From NCBI GenBank assembly GCA_963753385.1, contig CAVWCC010000008.1, forward strand, positions 1,082,767 through 1,146,766: 64,000 nucleotides of DNA, read 5' to 3'. Positions 1 through 8,770 of the stretch are shown here, piece by piece. The stretch comes from JALZKA01 sp963753385. Lineage in GTDB: Bacteria; Actinomycetota; Thermoleophilia; Solirubrobacterales; 70-9. The stretch's first letter is position 1; each line of letters begins with the position of its first letter. Made by a program: the position numbers and the translations under genes. The notes beneath the pieces were generated by a model. The model ran no database searches. It was not told where the DNA came from and saw nothing but the letters and a program-made list of their open reading frames with translations.

Positions 1-734
1 TCGCGGTGAAGCCCGGCGAGGTGCGCGGCATCATCGGGCCGAACGGGTCGGGCAAGAGCACGTTGTTCAACCTGATTTCCGGCGTCTACAAGCCCGAGCC
101 CGGCGCCAGCATCATGTTCGACGGTGAGGACATCACCAACAAGGAGTCGCACGAGATCGCGCGGCGCGGCATCGCGCGCACCTTCCAGATGCTGCGCATC
201 TTCCAGGGCATGAGCGTGATCGAGAACATGCTGGTCGGGCATCACGCGATGATCCGCTACGGCATGCCGTCGGCCGTGATCGGATCGCCGGCGGTCTGGC
301 GCGAGGAACGCCGCGTACGCGCCGAGATGATGGAGCTGCTCGCCTTCATCGGCCTTGCCGACTATGCCGAGATGCCCGCCGGCGAGCTCTCGGGCGGGCA
401 ACGCCGCCTGCTCGCTCTCGGCCGCGCCATGGCGGCGAAGCCGAAGCTGCTGATGCTCGACGAGCCGGGTGCCGGATTGTCTCCGGCGAATGTCGACATC
501 CTGCTCGACACCGTACGCGCGCTGCGCGAGCGCTTCGGGCTCACCGTCATCATCATCGAGCACATTCTGAAGCTGGTGATGGACACCTGCGAGATCGTCA
601 GCGTGCTGGAGCACGGCGAGAAGATCGCCGAAGGTCCGCCCGACGCGATCAAGAGCAATCACCGCGTCATCGAGGCCTATCTGGGCAAGGAAATGAAGGA
701 CGAGGAAGTGCGCGCCTATATGAGGTCCGCGTGA
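1..734 (+). CDS. livG: ABC transporter ATP-binding protein, LIV type (LivG), 5' end missing
   Basis: Cytoplasmic ATPase of a branched-chain-amino-acid-type (HAAT) importer. The frame is already open at base 3, so the true start lies before the window; the GTG at 6 is internal, because the Walker A motif GPNGSGKST follows only about 10 residues later and a LivG protein normally has some 30 residues before it. Signature LSGGQRR, Walker B LLMLDEPGAG and the switch histidine in IIEHILKLV are all present. The C-terminal IEAYLGKE is the usual LivG ending. Its stop overlaps the GTG start of the next ATPase by four bases, so the two are translationally coupled. In such operons LivM normally lies just upstream and is presumably outside the window. 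The substrate cannot be read; many HAAT systems in this bacterial group import aromatic acids or amides. Confidence 0.93.
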   Translation, partial: AVKPGEVRGIIGPNGSGKSTLFNLISGVYKPEPGASIMFDGEDITNKESHEIARRGIARTFQMLRIFQGMSVIENMLVGHHAMIRYGMPSAVIGSPAVWREERRVRAEMMELLAFIGLADYAEMPAGELSGGQRRLLALGRAMAAKPKLLMLDEPGAGLSPANVDILLDTVRALRERFGLTVIIIEHILKLVMDTCEIVSVLEHGEKIAEGPPDAIKSNHRVIEAYLGKEMKDEEVRAYMRSA

Positions 735-1477
735 GCGCCGCACCAATGCTCGAGATCAAGGACCTCGCCGGCGGCTACGGCAGCGTGCAGATCCTCAACG
801 GCGCGAGCCTCAAGGTCGACAGCGGCCAGATCGTCGCGCTGCTCGGCGGCAACGGCACCGGCAAATCGACCTTGCTCAAGGCGACCTCCGGACTGCTCAA
901 GCCATGGAGCGGTTCGATCACCTTCGACGGCGAACGGATCGACGGCCTGCGGCCGGACGCGATCGTGCGGCGCGGCCTCGTGCAGGTCACGCAGGGCAAG
1001 GAAGCTTTCCCGAGCATGACAGTCGAGGAGAATTTGCGGCTCGGCGCCTATGTGGTGCGCGACCGCGCCAAGACCGCCGCCGCGCTGGAGCGCGTCTACA
1101 GCTATTTCCCGGTGCTGAAGGACAAGCGCACGCAGTTGTCCGGAACGCTGTCCGGCGGCCAGCTGCAGATGGTCTGCATCGGACGCGGCCTGATGTCGTC
1201 GCCGAAGATGATCATGCTGGACGAGCCGAGCGCCGCGCTGGCGCCGCAGATCGTGATGGACATCTTCCGCACCATCCACCGCATCACGCGCGACGGCATG
1301 ACGGTGCTGATGGTCGAGCAGAACGTGCGCATGGCACTGCTGCTCGCCACCTACGGCTACGTCATCAAGGACGGCGTGATCCACATCGAGGGGCCGGCCG
1401 AGAAAATGATCTACGACGACAACGTGCGCCTTTCGTATCTCGGCGGCACGGTCGCCAACCGCGAAGCGCGGCTCTGA
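731..1477 (+). CDS. livF: ABC transporter ATP-binding protein, LIV type (LivF)
   Basis: Second ATPase of the same importer, 248 residues, a normal LivF length. Walker A GGNGTGKST, signature LSGGQLQM, Walker B IIMLDEPSAAL and the conserved VEQNVRMAL segment mark it as LivF rather than LivG. GTG start at 731 within the GTGA overlap with the preceding stop; an ATG at 746 (MLEIKDL) is a possible alternative. In LivF proteins the loop after Walker B usually reads GLAP; here it is ALAP, a mild variant. Intact frame. It is followed after 17 bases by the permease livH, giving the order livG-livF-livH. Confidence 0.94.
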   Translation: MSAAPMLEIKDLAGGYGSVQILNGASLKVDSGQIVALLGGNGTGKSTLLKATSGLLKPWSGSITFDGERIDGLRPDAIVRRGLVQVTQGKEAFPSMTVEENLRLGAYVVRDRAKTAAALERVYSYFPVLKDKRTQLSGTLSGGQLQMVCIGRGLMSSPKMIMLDEPSAALAPQIVMDIFRTIHRITRDGMTVLMVEQNVRMALLLATYGYVIKDGVIHIEGPAEKMIYDDNVRLSYLGGTVANREARL

Positions 1478-1494
1478 GCGAAACGGAGGCTGAT

Positions 1495-2385
1495 GTGGAT
1501 TTCTTCATCGACCTCGTCATCATCGGCCTCTCGGTCGGCATGGTGTACGCGCTGGTGGCGCTCGGCATCTCGCTGATCTTCTCGGGCCTCGACATCATTC
1601 ATTTCGCCCATGGCGAGATCTACATGCTCGGCGCCTTCATCGGCCTGATGCTGTTCCAGAAGGCGAGCATCCCGTATGTGCCGACGCTGCTTCTCGCCGT
1701 GATCATCACGGGGCTGATCGGCGTCGTCATCGAGCGCGTGTTCTACCGCCGCCTCACCAGCGCGGGCGGCGGCTACACGGTCGCCGGCATGGGCATGGTG
1801 ATCGTCGGATTCGGCATGTCGATCGTGCTGCAGAACATCGCATTCGTGCTGTGGGGGCCGAAGCCGTTTCCGTTCCCGGTGCCGTTCGGCCGCCCGATCG
1901 AGGTCGGCAACCTCACGCTGCCGATGTCGTATGTGTGGATCGTCGTGACCGCGCTCGTGCTGATGTTCGTCCTCAATCTCGTGCTGCGCAAGACCATGAT
2001 CGGGCTCGCGATCCGTGCGGTCGCGCACAACAAGGACATCGCGTATCTCTCCGGCGTCAACGTGCCGCTGATGATCTCGATCATCTTCGGCGTCGCCTGC
2101 GCGCTCGGTGCCGCGGCCGGCGTGCTGATCGCGCCGATCAACTACGTCCAGGTGCAGATGGGGGTCGGCATCCTGATCAAGGCGTTCGCGGCGGCGGTCG
2201 TCGGCGGCTTCGGCAGCCTGCCGGGCGCCGTGCTTGGCGGCCTGACCGTCGGCGTGGTCGAGAGCCTCGGGGCCGGCTACGTCTCGGGCACCTACAAGGA
2301 CATCTACGCCTTCATCCTGCTGATCATCGTCTTGATGGTGAAGCCGTCGGGAATTCTCGGCGTCGAGGCGAAGGTGAAGGCATGA
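1495..2385 (+). CDS. livH: Branched-chain-amino-acid-type ABC permease (LivH)
   Basis: Inner-membrane permease, 296 residues, with about eight hydrophobic segments. The family marker HFAHGEIYMLGAF lies near residue 35, and the EAA-like cytoplasmic loop containing GLAIRAVAHNKD lies in the second half; the C-terminal VKPSGILG is typical. GTG at 1495 was chosen because ACGGAGG (1482-1488) sits six bases upstream and the protein begins directly with the first membrane helix (VDFFIDLVIIGLSVGMVYAL); the nearby ATG at 1493 is in another frame. Co-transcribed with the two ATPase genes. The stop overlaps the next ATG (ATGA), so the small cupin gene is part of the operon. Confidence 0.94.
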   Translation: MDFFIDLVIIGLSVGMVYALVALGISLIFSGLDIIHFAHGEIYMLGAFIGLMLFQKASIPYVPTLLLAVIITGLIGVVIERVFYRRLTSAGGGYTVAGMGMVIVGFGMSIVLQNIAFVLWGPKPFPFPVPFGRPIEVGNLTLPMSYVWIVVTALVLMFVLNLVLRKTMIGLAIRAVAHNKDIAYLSGVNVPLMISIIFGVACALGAAAGVLIAPINYVQVQMGVGILIKAFAAAVVGGFGSLPGAVLGGLTVGVVESLGAGYVSGTYKDIYAFILLIIVLMVKPSGILGVEAKVKA

Positions 2386-2762
2386 GCGTCAACAAGGAGC
2401 ACAGGGAATTCCACACGCTCGACCTCGGCACCGGCTGGGAAGTACCGGCGGGCTATCCGAAGGGGATCGCGCAGAAGATCCTGTCAGGCGCTCTCGACGA
2501 AGCGAACAAGCGCGGCACGCGCACGCGGCTGTTGCGCTTCGCGCCGGGCGAATTCACCACCGCGCCGTTCGTGCACGACTACTGGGAAGAAGTGTTCCTG
2601 ATCTCCGGCGACCTCACCGTCGGCAACGACGCGCAGGGCAACGGCGGCGAGCCGTTCTCGCCCAATACCTATGCGTGCCGGCCGCCCGGCGCCTATCACG
2701 GCCCGTTCAAGTCGAACGGCGGCTGCATGCTGCTGGAGATCCACTACTACGATCCGGTGTGA
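2382..2762 (+). CDS. Small cupin-domain protein
   Basis: A 126-residue single-domain cupin. The sequence shows a beta-rich core with a GDLTVGND turn, conserved aromatic and glycine positions, a late GAYHGPF motif whose His is a likely metal ligand, and an EIHYY strand at the C-terminus. The ChrR-type or acetylacetone-dioxygenase-like cupins have similar length and use three or four His/Glu ligands for Zn or Fe; here HDYWEE and GAYHGP could supply them. It could be a small dioxygenase, an isomerase or a binding protein acting on the compound imported by the LIV system whose last gene it overlaps by four bases. The function is not recognisable; the operon position is the main clue. Confidence 0.75.
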   Translation: MSVNKEHREFHTLDLGTGWEVPAGYPKGIAQKILSGALDEANKRGTRTRLLRFAPGEFTTAPFVHDYWEEVFLISGDLTVGNDAQGNGGEPFSPNTYACRPPGAYHGPFKSNGGCMLLEIHYYDPV

Positions 2763-2788
2763 ACGCGTCGCCGCGGCAACTGCGGTCC

Positions 2789-2875
2789 GTAGCCCGACTT
2801 GAGCGCCAGCGAAAGCCGGGGCGGTCTCGCCGCGGGGAAAGCTCCCGGGTTTCGCTCTCGCTCAACCCGGGCTAC
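2789..2875. repeat. Intergenic palindromic repeat (GTAGCCCG type)
   Basis: Imperfect inverted repeat: GTAGCCCG..TTGAGCG..CGAAAGCCGGG on the left and CCCGGGTTTCGC..CGCTCAA..CCCGGGCTAC on the right. It lies between the convergent cupin (+) and acyl-CoA ligase (-) and could form a long hairpin acting as a bidirectional terminator. A similar element occurs at 49795-49880. Such elements are common in Bradyrhizobium-type genomes (family knowledge); the terminator role is inference. Confidence 0.7.
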
Positions 2876-2888
2876 GGCCTTTCGACCT

Positions 2889-4427
2889 TCAATCCCTCAC
2901 CAGTTCCTTCAGCCTGTAGCGGATGATCTTGCCCGAGCCGGTGCGCGGGATTTCGGCGATGATGTGCACCGCCTGCGGCACCTTGTAGGCCGAAAGATGC
3001 CGCGGCAGTGCGCCAGCAGGGCCTCGGCCTCGACCGCCTGGCCCGCGCGGGCCACCACGAACAGCAGCGGCACCTCGCCAAGATGCTCGTGCGGCGCGCC
3101 GACCACCGCGCAATCCAGCACCGGCGGAAACGTGTTCGCGACTTCCTCGATCTCCGCCGGCGCGATGTTCTGCCCGCCGCGGATGATCAGCTCCTTCAGC
3201 CGCCCCGTGATGGTGAGGAAGTTGTTTTCGTCCGCCTTGGCGAGATCGCCGGTGTGGTACCAGCCGTTGCGCAGGGCCTTCGCGGTCTCTTCGGGCTTGT
3301 TGAGATAGCCCGGCATGACGTTCGGCCCGCGCACGATCAGCTCGCCCTCCTGGCCCGGCGCGACGTCCTGTCCGCTCGCCGGGTCGACGATGCGCACGCT
3401 CAAGCCCGGCACGGACAAACCGCACGAGCCGAACACGCGCCCGCCGCTCGGCCAGTTCATCGTCACCATGGTGGAGGTCTCGGTGATGCCGTAGCCGTCG
3501 AGCAGCGGAATGCCGAAGCGCTGCTCGAATTCGCGGTTGAGCGTCGCCGGCATGATGGCGCCAGCCGAGATGCAGACGCGCAGGCCGGGAAGCTTGCCAT
3601 CGCCTTGCGTCGCCTGCAGCAGGTAGTGGAACATGGTCGGCACGCCGGGGAAGACCGTGAACTCGCCGGTCTTGAGCAGCCGAACCGCCTCGCCGGTCGA
3701 GAACTTCTCCATGATGTATTCGCTCGCGCCGGTCGCCAGCACGGCAAGCACCGAGAGATTGAGCGCGTAGGAGTGAAACAGCGGCAGCGGCGACAGCATC
3801 GTGTCGCGCCCGGAGAGACCCGCGATCGGCGCCCAGCAGGCGGCGACGATCCACAGCATGCCGTGCACGGTGAGCAGCACGCCCTTGGCGCGGCCTGTGG
3901 TGCCGGAGGTGTAGAGGATGAAGGCGGGCTCGTGCATCAGCGGCGTGTCGCGCGGCGCGGATTTCGCCGGCGTCGCGAGCAGGACTCGTAGGAGAGCGCG
4001 TCGCTGCGCTTACCGCCGCGGTTCGTCGCGATGACGGTCTGCAGGTTCGGCGTGCCGGCTTTCAGCTTCGCGACGAGGTCGCCGCGCTCGCCGGTCGTCA
4101 CGACCGCGCGGCAGTTCGCGTCTTCGAGGCGATAGGCGATCTCCGGCTCGGTCGCGTCATAGCTCACCGGCACGCCGATCGCGCCAGCGCGCGCGATGGC
4201 GAAGCAGGTCTCGACCCACTGGGTCGAGTTCGGCAACAGGATCGCAACGGTGTCGCCCGCCGCGATGCCATGGTCCGCGAGATGCGCGGCGAGACGGGCT
4301 GTGCGCTCTGCAGTTGTGCGTAGGTGACCGACGACTGCGCGTCGCGATACGCCACCTTGGCGCCGCGCTCGTGCGCGTGGCGCTTGAGCAGTTCCGGGAT
4401 CGGCGCGATCAGGTCCGTGTGCAACAT
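2889..4427 (-). CDS. AMP-forming acyl-CoA ligase (frame interrupted)
   Basis: Adenylate-forming enzyme that activates a carboxylate with ATP and CoA. Reconstructed protein of about 510 residues. The N-terminus MLHTDLIAPIPELL is followed by the A3 loop YTSGTTGRAKGV, A5 DGYGITETSTM, A7 NGWYHTGDL, A8 GRLKELIIRGGQNI and A10 PRTGSGKIIRYRL with the catalytic Lys. The frame changes near 4310, 3985 and 3005; each is repaired by one base and conserved sequence continues on both sides, so I treat it as one gene. ATG at 4427 lies two bases after the stop of the SDR gene, making it the last gene of the Mo-hydroxylase operon. The acyl substrate is unknown; the loop sequences resemble medium/long-chain and aryl-CoA ligases alike. 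Confidence 0.85.
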
Positions 4428-4429
4428 GG

Positions 4430-5183
4430 TTAGACCATACTGTACCCACCGCTGATGCTCAGCACCTGGCCGGTGATCCATCCGCTGTGCGGCGAGGCGA
4501 GCAGCGTCACCATCGGGGCGATGTCGCCCGCCTGCCCGAGCCGGCGGACGGGATAGAGCTTCACCAGCTTCTCGCGGTTCGCCTCGACCCAGTCCTTGTC
4601 ATGGTCGGTCTCGACCAGGCCGAGCGAGACGGTGTTGCAGGTTGTCCCCGAGCGGCCGAATTCGCGCGCGAGCGACTTCATCAGCGCGACCACGCCGGCG
4701 CGCGCGGCGGCCACGATCGCGAGGCCGGATTCGCCGACGCGCGATGAGTCCCCGATCACCGCGACGATGCGGCCGTCCTTCGCGGCCTCGAGATGCGGCG
4801 CCGCGGCGTGGCAGCAGTGGATCGCGCCGTAGAGACAGGCGTCGATCTGGCTCTTCCAGTCGGCCGGCTTCGTCTCGACGAAGCGCTGGCGCAGCGCGAG
4901 GCCGGCATTATTGATCAGGATATTCAGAGCCGCCGAAATCCTTGACGATCGCGTCGACCATCGCGGTGACGGCCGCGAAGTCCGCCACGTCGGCCGGATA
5001 GGCCCTGGCCTTGCCGCCGGCGGCCACGATCTCGGCGACGAGCGACTCGGCATCGGCCGCCGACGAGCGATAGTTGACGGCCACAGCCGCGCCCTCGCGC
5101 GCGAGCGAAGCCGCGATCTCGCGCCCGACCCCACGGCCCGCGCCGGTGACCAGCGCAACCTTGCCTTTCAGTCCGACATCCAT
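4430..5183 (-). CDS. SDR-family oxidoreductase with a degenerate active site (one frameshift)
   Basis: Rossmann-fold short-chain dehydrogenase of about 250 residues. The N-terminal TGAGRGVG cofactor motif (residues 13-20), the NNAG motif and the C-terminal GQVLSISGGYS are clear. The classic YxxxK catalytic pair is not: where FabG-like proteins have YAASKAGV this protein has VAAARAGV, so both Tyr and Lys appear replaced (by Val and Arg). If confirmed, normal ketone/alcohol chemistry is doubtful. One extra base near 4925 (GGCTCTGAATATC for GGCCTGAATATC) breaks the frame just before NILINNAG. Third-last to last steps of the operon: its ATG (5183) is three bases past the stop of the Mo-hydroxylase large subunit, and its stop is two bases before the acyl-CoA ligase. 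Confidence 0.82.
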
Positions 5184-5186
5184 CGC

Positions 5187-7557
5187 TCAGTCTCTCTTGT
5201 GGCGCGCCGCCGCAATCAGGCGGAACAGGCGCTCCGGGGTGACGGGAAGCTCGTTGATCTCGATCCCGAGCGGCGACAGCGCGTCCGCAACGGCGTTCGC
5301 GACCGCGGCCGGCGCGCCGATCGTGCCACCTTCGCCCATGCCGCGGAAGCCACCGAGCGTGGTCGGCGACTCGGTCTCAAGATGCACCACATCGATCGGC
5401 GGTATCTCGCAGGCGGTCGGCACCAGGTAGTCGACGAGGCTCGCGGTGTGCAGCTGGCCCTGCGCGTCGTAGACGATCTCTTCGTAGAGCGCCGCGCCGA
5501 TGCCTTGCGCGACGCCGCCGTGCACCTGCCCGTCGACGATCAGCGGATTGATGATGCGCCCGCAGTCTTCCGCGACGACGAAGCGGTCCATGCGCACTTC
5601 ATACGTATCGGGATCGATCTCCAGCGCCGCGATGTGCGTCGCCGACGTGGTGGTGCCGAACACCGGATCGTAGGTCTTGGTCGCGGCGAGCTCATCGCGC
5701 GCCTCCTGCGGCAGCCGCGCCATGTCGGAATAGACCGCACGAGCCACATCGCGGAAGGTCACGCGCGCGATCGGTGCCGGCGACCGCGATGCGGCCGTCC
5801 GCGGCGACGAGGTCGGCGGGCGCGGCTTCGAGCAGATGCGAGGCGGCATTGAGCACCTTCTCGCGCAGCGTTTCGGACGCAAGACGCGCAGCGCCACCCG
5901 CCAGCACGGTGCTGCGGCTCGCATAGGTGCCGGTGCCGCCGGGCACCGCGGCGCTGTCGCCCTGCAGCACGCGGACATCCTCGACGCGGCAGCCGAGGTG
6001 CTCGGCGATCACCTGGGCGAGCGTGGTCTCGAGCCCCTGCCCGTGCGACGCGATGCCGAACGCCGCCGTGATGGCGCCGGTTGAGTTGATGCGGATGGTG
6101 GCGGTCTCGGTGCCGGTGTTGATCGGCATGCCAGGCGCGACCGAGATGCGCGAGCCGATGCCGGTCAGCTCGGCATAGCACGCGATCCCGATGCCGTACC
6201 ATTTGCCGCGCGCACGCGCTTCGGCCTGCTTTCGCCGCAGCGCTTCGTACTCGGCCTTGGCGCACGCGGCTTGCAGACCTTCGACGAAGCCGGACTTGTC
6301 CCACACGATGCCGGAGCCGATCTTGTGCGGGAACCCGTCCGGCGGCACGAGATTGCGCAGGCGCATTTCCTTCGGATCGAGGCGCAGCTTCGCGGCCGCC
6401 ATGTCGATCAGGCGTTCCATCACGAAAGTCGAGATCGGCCGGCCGACGCCGCGATACGGCCCGGTCGGCGCCTTTGGGGTCGCGACCGCCTGCACGCGGC
6501 CGCGGTAGTGCTCGATGCGATACGGACCGGGCAGGAAGCTCACCACCTGCACGGGCTCGAGCGCCGCGGTCCACGGATAGATCGAATACGCGCCGACATC
6601 GCCGATCACGTCGGCGCGCAAGCCCAGCATCTTTCCGTCCGCGTCGAGCGCGAGTTCCGCATCGACGATCTCGTCGAACGCCTGGCTGGTGGCGGACAAA
6701 TCCTCCATGCGGTCGCTGGTCCATTTCACGGCACGCGCGAGCGCGCGTGCTGCCGCACAGACGAAAATCTCCTCCGGATAGAGCGAGCCCTTGCCGCCGA
6801 AGCCGCCGCCGACATCCGGCGCGACCACGCGCAGCCGGTGCCCCGGCAGGTCGAGCGCGGCCGCCAGCGCGTCGCGCACGATGCCGGGGATTTGCGTGGC
6901 GGAATGCAGCGTGAGCGCGTCGCGCCCCGGCTCGTACTCGGCGAGGCAAACGCGCGGCTCGATGGCCATCGCGGTGTGGCGGCGCATGCGGAAGCGCCCG
7001 CCGACCCGCACCGGCGCCTGCGCGAACGCGGCATCGACCTCGCCGCGCTTGAATTCGCGGCTGACGACCACATTGGTTCCGGCTTCCTCATGGAGCAGCG
7101 GCGCGTTCGCGCGCGACGCCTCCGCGGGGTCGCTCGCGACCAGCAGCGGTTCGAACGCGATGTCGATCAGCTCGAGCGCATCCTCGGCCAAGTAGCGGCT
7201 TTCCGCCACGACGCCGACAATCGGCTCGCCGACATAGCGCACCTTGTCGCGCGCCAGCGGCAGGATCGGCGTCGCGTAGTAGCCGCGCATGCGCGAGGTC
7301 GCGAGCACCGGCTTGACGTGCGCCAAGTCATCCGCCGCCAACACCGCCACGACGCCGGGTGCACCACGCGCCGCTGCGCAATCTATGCTGACGATCCGCG
7401 CATGCGGATGCTCGCTGCGACGGAACGCAACGTGCAGCACGCGCGCCACTTGCCGGTCGTCCGTATAGCTGCCGAGCCCGGTGAGCAGTCGGGGGTCCTC
7501 GGTGCGCCGGATGCGCGCGCCGATGTGCTTCGGCCGGGCGACCGCGGCGTCAGTCAT
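5187..7557 (-). CDS. Molybdenum hydroxylase large subunit (xanthine-dehydrogenase/CoxL family, not a true CO dehydrogenase)
   Basis: Molybdopterin-cytosine-dinucleotide-binding subunit, about 790 residues, the usual family length. GGGFGGKG lies at residues 250-257, PYRGVGRP at 367-374, and the C-terminal MGEGGTIGAP carries the catalytic Glu. Form I CO dehydrogenases have AYRCSFR in the active-site loop; the PYRGVGRP here instead fits form II/generic hydroxylases acting on aldehydes or N-heteroaromatics. One frameshift near 5770 separates the first 600 residues from the last 180. ATG at 7557 overlaps the stop of the metallo-hydrolase gene by eight bases. Together with coxS-like and coxM-like genes upstream it forms a three-subunit enzyme. 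The substrate is unknown; hydroxylation of a heterocycle is a reasonable guess given the enamidase-like gene at 12483. Confidence 0.9.
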
Positions 7558-8305
7558 AGAACGCCGCCCCCTTGCGCAGGGTGTCCCATTGCGCTGCGTC
7601 GTGCCCGCACAGGATGGTGGCGCCGCCCGCCTCGATGCGCCGGATCTCGGCGAAGGATTTCTCCAGTGCGTCGTGGTCCTGCACGTTGCGCGGATGCACC
7701 CCGGTGTCGAGGCTGACGCGCACGCTCACGGTGTCGGCGGCCAGCAGGAACTTGCCGCTGTTCTCGAGCTGCACCAGCGCGCCGATGCTGCCCGGCGTAT
7801 GGCCGGGCAACTCGATCAGCACGATCTTGCCGTCGCCGAACACGTCCCGCTCGGCCGTCAGGGCATCGAAGGTCCCGAAATCCCATTCGGACGCGAGGTA
7901 GCCCATCGGCACGGCGTTCGGCTTGCGCGCGGCCTCGATTTCCCTGGCGTGCACCATGATGCTCGCGCGCTTGAAGAACGCGTTGCAGCCGCAGTGGTCG
8001 GGATGCAGATGCGAGCACACCACGACGTCGACGTCGTCGGCCGAGATGCCGACTGCCGAAAGGCCGGTCAGCACGTTCTCGCCCGGCGGCATAATCGGCG
8101 TCATGAATTTTTCCATGCCCTGCCAACGCTCGGGATTCTCAGGGACGGAAGGGTGGCAGCCGGTGTCGAACAGCACGTTACCCTGCGCGTGACGCAGCAG
8201 GAAACATGATACCGGCAGCTCGATCATCTCGCTGCGATCGGCGTCCGGTACATAGACCGCCTTGCGCATGCGGACGCGGCCGCCGGAGAGCGCGTGCATC
8301 TTCAT
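7550..8305 (-). CDS. Metallo-beta-lactamase-fold hydrolase, lactonase type (AttM/AiiB-like)
   Basis: 251 residues, intact. The binuclear metal motif HLHPDH (residues 99-104) is followed by His169 in LPGHTPGS, Asp191 in LAADT and His235 in CGHD: the H-x-H-x-D-H ~ H ~ D ~ H pattern of the N-acyl-homoserine-lactone lactonase subfamily. No signal peptide, so cytoplasmic. The family hydrolyses AHLs, gamma-butyrolactone and other lactones. The position is unusual: it lies between the small and large subunits of a Mo hydroxylase, overlapping both by 4-8 bases, so it should be translated together with them. This favours a lactone or cyclic-ester intermediate of the same catabolic route over quorum quenching. 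ATG at 8305 overlaps the coxS-like stop. Confidence 0.9.
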   Translation of the reverse strand: MKMHALSGGRVRMRKAVYVPDADRSEMIELPVSCFLLRHAQGNVLFDTGCHPSVPENPERWQGMEKFMTPIMPPGENVLTGLSAVGISADDVDVVVCSHLHPDHCGCNAFFKRASIMVHAREIEAARKPNAVPMGYLASEWDFGTFDALTAERDVFGDGKIVLIELPGHTPGSIGALVQLENSGKFLLAADTVSVRVSLDTGVHPRNVQDHDALEKSFAEIRRIEAGGATILCGHDAAQWDTLRKGAAFYD

Positions 8306-8770
8306 CCGGCGTCCCTCACGGCGCGGACCGCGGCGACGATGTGCTCGTAACCGGTGCAGCGGCAGAGGTTGCCCGACAGACCCTCGCGGATCTCGTCGTC
8401 GGTCGCGAGCGGGTATTTCCTCAGCAAGTCGGTCGCCGTCATCAGCATGCCGGGCGTGCAGAACCCGCACTGCAGCGCGTGATGCGCGTGAAAGGACTCC
8501 TGCAAGCGCGTTCAACTGGCCGATCCGGCCGAGGCTTTCCACCGTCTCGATGCGGCAGCCGTCAGCCTGCACGGCGAACATCAGGCAGGCGCGCACGCTG
8601 TCGCCGTCGAGCAGGATGGTGCACGCGCCGCACACGCCGTGCTCGCAACCAACATGAGTGCCGGTGAGGCCGAGCGTTTGACGCAGGAAATCCGACAGCA
8701 GCAGCCGCGGCTCGACCGCGTGGCGATGCGCGGTGCCGTTGACCGTGACGGTGATGTCGCGCGTGCTCAT
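8302..8770 (-). CDS. Molybdenum hydroxylase small subunit, two [2Fe-2S] clusters (one frameshift)
   Basis: Iron-sulfur electron-transfer subunit of the CoxS/XdhC-type family, about 155 residues. The N-terminal plant-type cluster motif is GCEHGVCGAC followed by a distant Cys in RACLMF; the C-terminal helical domain has CGFCTPGM and CRCTGYEHIV. An extra base near 8504 (GCTTGCAG for GCTGCAG in coding sense) puts the two halves in different frames; removing it joins GQLNAL to QESFHAHHALQCGFC. ATG at 8770 is within an ATGA overlap with the stop of the FAD subunit, and the stop overlaps the next gene, so the whole operon is tightly coupled. Confidence 0.9.
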
